Assembly (NCBI GenBank): GCA_018623875.1 | Contig: JAAZUZ010000087.1 | Location: 1-6,938 of the forward strand | Origin: Synechococcus sp. HW_metabat.21 | GTDB lineage: Bacteria > Cyanobacteriota > Cyanobacteriia > PCC-6307 > Cyanobiaceae | DNA length: 6,938 nt | Direction of reading: 5' to 3' | Shown: in pieces, positions 5,070 through 6,938 of the stretch | Layout of the letters: every line of letters begins with the position of its first letter | Numbering within the stretch: position 1 is the stretch's first letter | Program-made: the position numbers and the translations under genes | Notes under the pieces: generated by a model | Seen by the model: only the letters and a program-made list of their open reading frames with translations | Database searches by the model: none | What the model was told of the DNA's origin: nothing

Positions 5070-6248
5070 GTGTCCGGCTGGATCCTGATCCTGGCGCTGC
5101 TGATCCTCGGGGGAGTGCTCTCCACCCTGGGAGATCGCTTGGGATCCAAGGTCGGCAAGGCGCGGCTGAGCCTGTTTCGGCTGCGGCCCAAGAAAACGGC
5201 CGTGGTCATCACGGTCCTGACCGGCAGCTTGATCAGTGCGATTTCACTGGGCTTGATGCTGCTGGTGAGTGATCGCCTGCGCACCGGGCTGTTCGAGCTC
5301 GATCAAATCGAACAACGTCTGCGGGACAGCCGCGATGCCCTGGCCAGCAGTCGCAAGGACCTCGCCCAAAGTCGCAGCGCCCTGCGCAGTGCCGAACAGG
5401 AGCGCAGCACAGCCCAAAGCCAATTGAAGGTGGTTGCTCGGGAGGCCAGCCGGCTCCAACAAGAACTGGCCCCGCTGATGGAGCAGCGCCGGCAACTCGA
5501 AGCGGAGCGCGATCGCCTCAGCCGTGACATTGCAGCCAAGGACGCTGACCTGCAGCGGAACCGCGCTGAGCTCGCCAAGCTCAACATTCAGATCAAGACC
5601 AGCAGCCAAGAACTGGATCGCCTGGAGCGCAACCTGATTGCCCTGCGGCAAGGCGATGTGGTGATCAGCAGCGGGCAACCCCTCGAGGTCGCGAAGGTGC
5701 GGATCGAGAACGCCGGTCAAGCCAGAGAGGTCATCCACGCTCTGCTGCAACGCACGAATTTGAACGTCTACCAACGGGTGCTGCCCGGGGAGACACCCAA
5801 CCGTCAGATCCTGCTGGTGCCGCGTAGCGACATCAGCAAGCTGGAGCGCACCCTGAGCAAGCGCGGCGAGTGGGTGGTCAGTCTGATCTCAGCGGCCAAC
5901 GTGCTCAAGGGCGAGCGTCAGGTGGTGGCATTCCCCGATGTCAGGCCCAACAAACGGGTCGTTCGCAGCGGCGAACAACTGGCCACCACCGTCCTGGAGG
6001 CCGATGAACGCTCAGAAGACCAGGTCCGCAGCCGTCTCAACCTCCTGCTGGCGGCAGCCTTCACCCGCGCGCAACGCCAAGGGGCCCTGGCCAATGGCTT
6101 GCAATTCGATCCGACACGGGTCAGCCAACTGGCTGAGGCCCTGGTGAACCGTCCTCCGGGCGAGACCGCAAAACTCGCGGCCGTCTCCAGAGCCGATAGC
6201 GATCTAGCCGATTCGATTGCCGTGGACATCCGCTGGCAGCGACCATGA
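5070..6248 (+). CDS. DUF3084 family membrane-anchored coiled-coil protein
   Basis: This 392-residue protein is of the cyanobacterial DUF3084 type. Two transmembrane helices lie at about residues 3-20 and 43-67, joined by a basic loop (GSKVGKARLSLFRLRPKK). A long Arg/Glu/Gln/Leu-rich coiled coil follows at about 77-193, then a globular C-terminal region (about 195-390) rich in beta-like stretches such as VVISSGQPLEVAKVRIENAG. The basic loop between the helices suggests it faces the cytoplasm, which would put both termini outside; the opposite orientation is not excluded. The start is GTG 5070: the first helix begins two residues later, so a later start would damage it. The stop overlaps the next gene's ATG by four bases (ATGA), indicating a two-gene unit. 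The molecular function of DUF3084 is unknown to me. Coiled coil plus membrane anchor suggests a structural or tethering role, which is inference. Confidence 0.9.
   Translation: MSGWILILALLILGGVLSTLGDRLGSKVGKARLSLFRLRPKKTAVVITVLTGSLISAISLGLMLLVSDRLRTGLFELDQIEQRLRDSRDALASSRKDLAQSRSALRSAEQERSTAQSQLKVVAREASRLQQELAPLMEQRRQLEAERDRLSRDIAAKDADLQRNRAELAKLNIQIKTSSQELDRLERNLIALRQGDVVISSGQPLEVAKVRIENAGQAREVIHALLQRTNLNVYQRVLPGETPNRQILLVPRSDISKLERTLSKRGEWVVSLISAANVLKGERQVVAFPDVRPNKRVVRSGEQLATTVLEADERSEDQVRSRLNLLLAAAFTRAQRQGALANGLQFDPTRVSQLAEALVNRPPGETAKLAAVSRADSDLADSIAVDIRWQRP
5509..5516. repeat. HIP1-core palindrome GCGATCGC
   Basis: This is the second copy of the HIP1 core octamer, inside the coiled-coil part of the DUF3084 gene (ERDRL codons). 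Confidence 0.5.
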
Positions 6249-6694
6249 GCGCCTGGCTCGGTCTGGATCCAGGCCTCAGCAAATGTGGCTTGGTCCTCGC
6301 TGATGAGGTCTCAGGGAGGGTCGTGGCTGCAGGAGTGCTCTCACCCGACGCCTGCCTCGCTCAAATTCAAAGCTGGCAGAACGGCACTGGACTGGAGGCG
6401 GTGGTGCTCGGCAACGGCACCGGCAGCAAACACTGGCAACAGCAACTCAGCGCCCTGGAGCTCAGGGTCCAAGTGATCCCAGAAGCTGGAACGACCCTGG
6501 CCGCCCGCGCGCGCTACTGGCAGCTGGAGCCCCCGAGGGGATGGCGGCGATTGCTGCCGGAGGGTCTGCGCCTACCGCCCCGGGACTACGACGATGTGGT
6601 CGCGCAACTGCTGCTCGAGCGACATTGGGGGACAACACTCAAGCGCGCCCCTGACTTGACTGTGCTGGGCCTTAAAACTTGGCCCGAACGCTGA
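6245..6694 (+). CDS. small RNase H-fold protein, RuvC/YqgF-like
   Basis: This 149-residue protein begins with the RNase H-fold nuclease signature LGLDPGLSKCGLVL (5-18). The expected acidic residues are present: Asp8 in the first strand, Glu80 in VIPEAGTTLAARARYW (the position of the DExxTT glutamate in YqgF-type proteins), and Asp114/Asp116/Asp117 in PPRDYDDVVAQLLLER. The middle strand VVLGNGTGSKHW (53-64) replaces the VVGLP strand of YqgF. The active site therefore appears intact and the protein could be a structure-specific or RNA-processing nuclease. It is probably not the main YqgF, which differs in sequence, nor canonical RuvC, which is longer. Its ATG lies in an ATGA overlap with the DUF3084 stop and has no separate ribosome site, so it is probably translated by coupling. 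Its last 23 bp overlap the convergent gene. The fold call is good; the substrate is unknown. Confidence 0.85.
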   Translation: MSAWLGLDPGLSKCGLVLADEVSGRVVAAGVLSPDACLAQIQSWQNGTGLEAVVLGNGTGSKHWQQQLSALELRVQVIPEAGTTLAARARYWQLEPPRGWRRLLPEGLRLPPRDYDDVVAQLLLERHWGTTLKRAPDLTVLGLKTWPER

Positions 6695-6929
6695 AGGCAT
6701 AGTCCCCACCCGCCTCCAGCTGGTAGTCGGTTTTCAGCAGAAAACGCAGCAGGGCGTCCTGGATCAAAGCCCGGCCCAGAGACGGCTCCACCTGCAACTC
6801 ACCGCGGTCAAAGAACCAGGAGAAGGTCCACTCAAATCCACCGGCGCTGACCTCACCCTCGAGCACCCGCTGGCTAAAGCTCTGGCGGAGCACCCGCAAT
6901 TGCGCCGTTGTGGTGGGGAGGCGACTCAC
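6672..6929 (-). CDS. small DUF3146-like cyanobacterial protein
   Basis: This 85-residue soluble protein reads as the cyanobacterial DUF3146 family from memory: LPTTTAQLRV near the start, EGEVSAGGFEWTFSW (24-38), the conserved QVEPSLGRALI (46-56) and LEAGGDYAFSVRAKF at the C-terminus. It has no signal peptide or membrane segment, and Trp/Phe-rich alternating strands suggest a small beta-rich fold. Function is unknown to me. The start is well bounded: an in-frame TGA at 6938-6936 lies only two codons upstream of GTG 6929, leaving that GTG as the only normal start. Any ribosome site would lie at or beyond the window edge. It converges with the RNase H-fold gene, overlapping it by 23 bp. The gene is probably real because its conserved-looking C-terminus runs through the overlap; the family name is less sure. 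Confidence 0.8.
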   Translation of the reverse strand: MSRLPTTTAQLRVLRQSFSQRVLEGEVSAGGFEWTFSWFFDRGELQVEPSLGRALIQDALLRFLLKTDYQLEAGGDYAFSVRAKF

Positions 6930-6938
6930 GCGGACTCA

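Noticed and set aside
5244..5774. 176-codon frame antisense to the DUF3084 coiled coil
   Set aside because: Arises from the repetitive coiled-coil codons; no independent support.

Overview
The window looks like core chromosome of a GC-rich picocyanobacterium (marine Synechococcus/Cyanobium type). NtcA, a TxlA/HCF164-type thioredoxin, a DUF3084 protein and a DUF3146-like protein are all cyanobacterial families. The ThyX, CobO-like, RNase PH and NtcA sequences also read as the picocyanobacterial versions from memory; no search was possible. Coding density is high. I see no mobile element, CRISPR array, tRNA, rRNA or defence island.

Layout, left to right. (1) Minus strand, 763 to the left edge: a NIL-domain two-[4Fe-4S] ferredoxin, overlapping by one base the start of an unrecognised membrane protein that runs off the window. 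(2) Diverging from it on the plus strand, a membrane-anchored thioredoxin (txlA), then thyX. (3) Minus strand, convergent with thyX: dcd, preceded in the same transcription unit by a CobO-like protein (cobO and dcd share one base, TAATG). (4) Diverging from cobO on the plus strand: rph, ntcA, a DUF3084 coiled-coil membrane protein and a small RNase H-fold (RuvC/YqgF-like) protein. The last two overlap by four bases. (5) Minus strand at the right edge: a small DUF3146-like protein whose 3' end overlaps the RNase H-fold gene by 23 bp.

How the genes fit together. ThyX (dUMP to dTMP) and Dcd (dCTP to dUTP) both supply thymidylate. A corrinoid adenosyltransferase would fit beside them if this lineage uses an adenosylcobalamin-dependent class II ribonucleotide reductase. 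However, the CobO-like protein has lost its Walker A motif, so its activity is doubtful. NtcA is the global nitrogen regulator. Its upstream region holds an NtcA-type promoter layout (GTT-N8-TAC, 22 nt, TAGGTT), which suggests autoregulation. The ferredoxin and TxlA are redox proteins sharing an 84-bp divergent intergenic region with a perfect inverted repeat at its exact centre.

The main points for a second look are the degenerate P-loop of the CobO-like protein, the ntcA promoter layout, a 16-bp palindrome between cobO and rph, the unusual ThyX signature, and the unknown membrane protein coupled to the ferredoxin. I do not see a clear new multi-gene system; most of the window is ordinary conserved cyanobacterial gene content.
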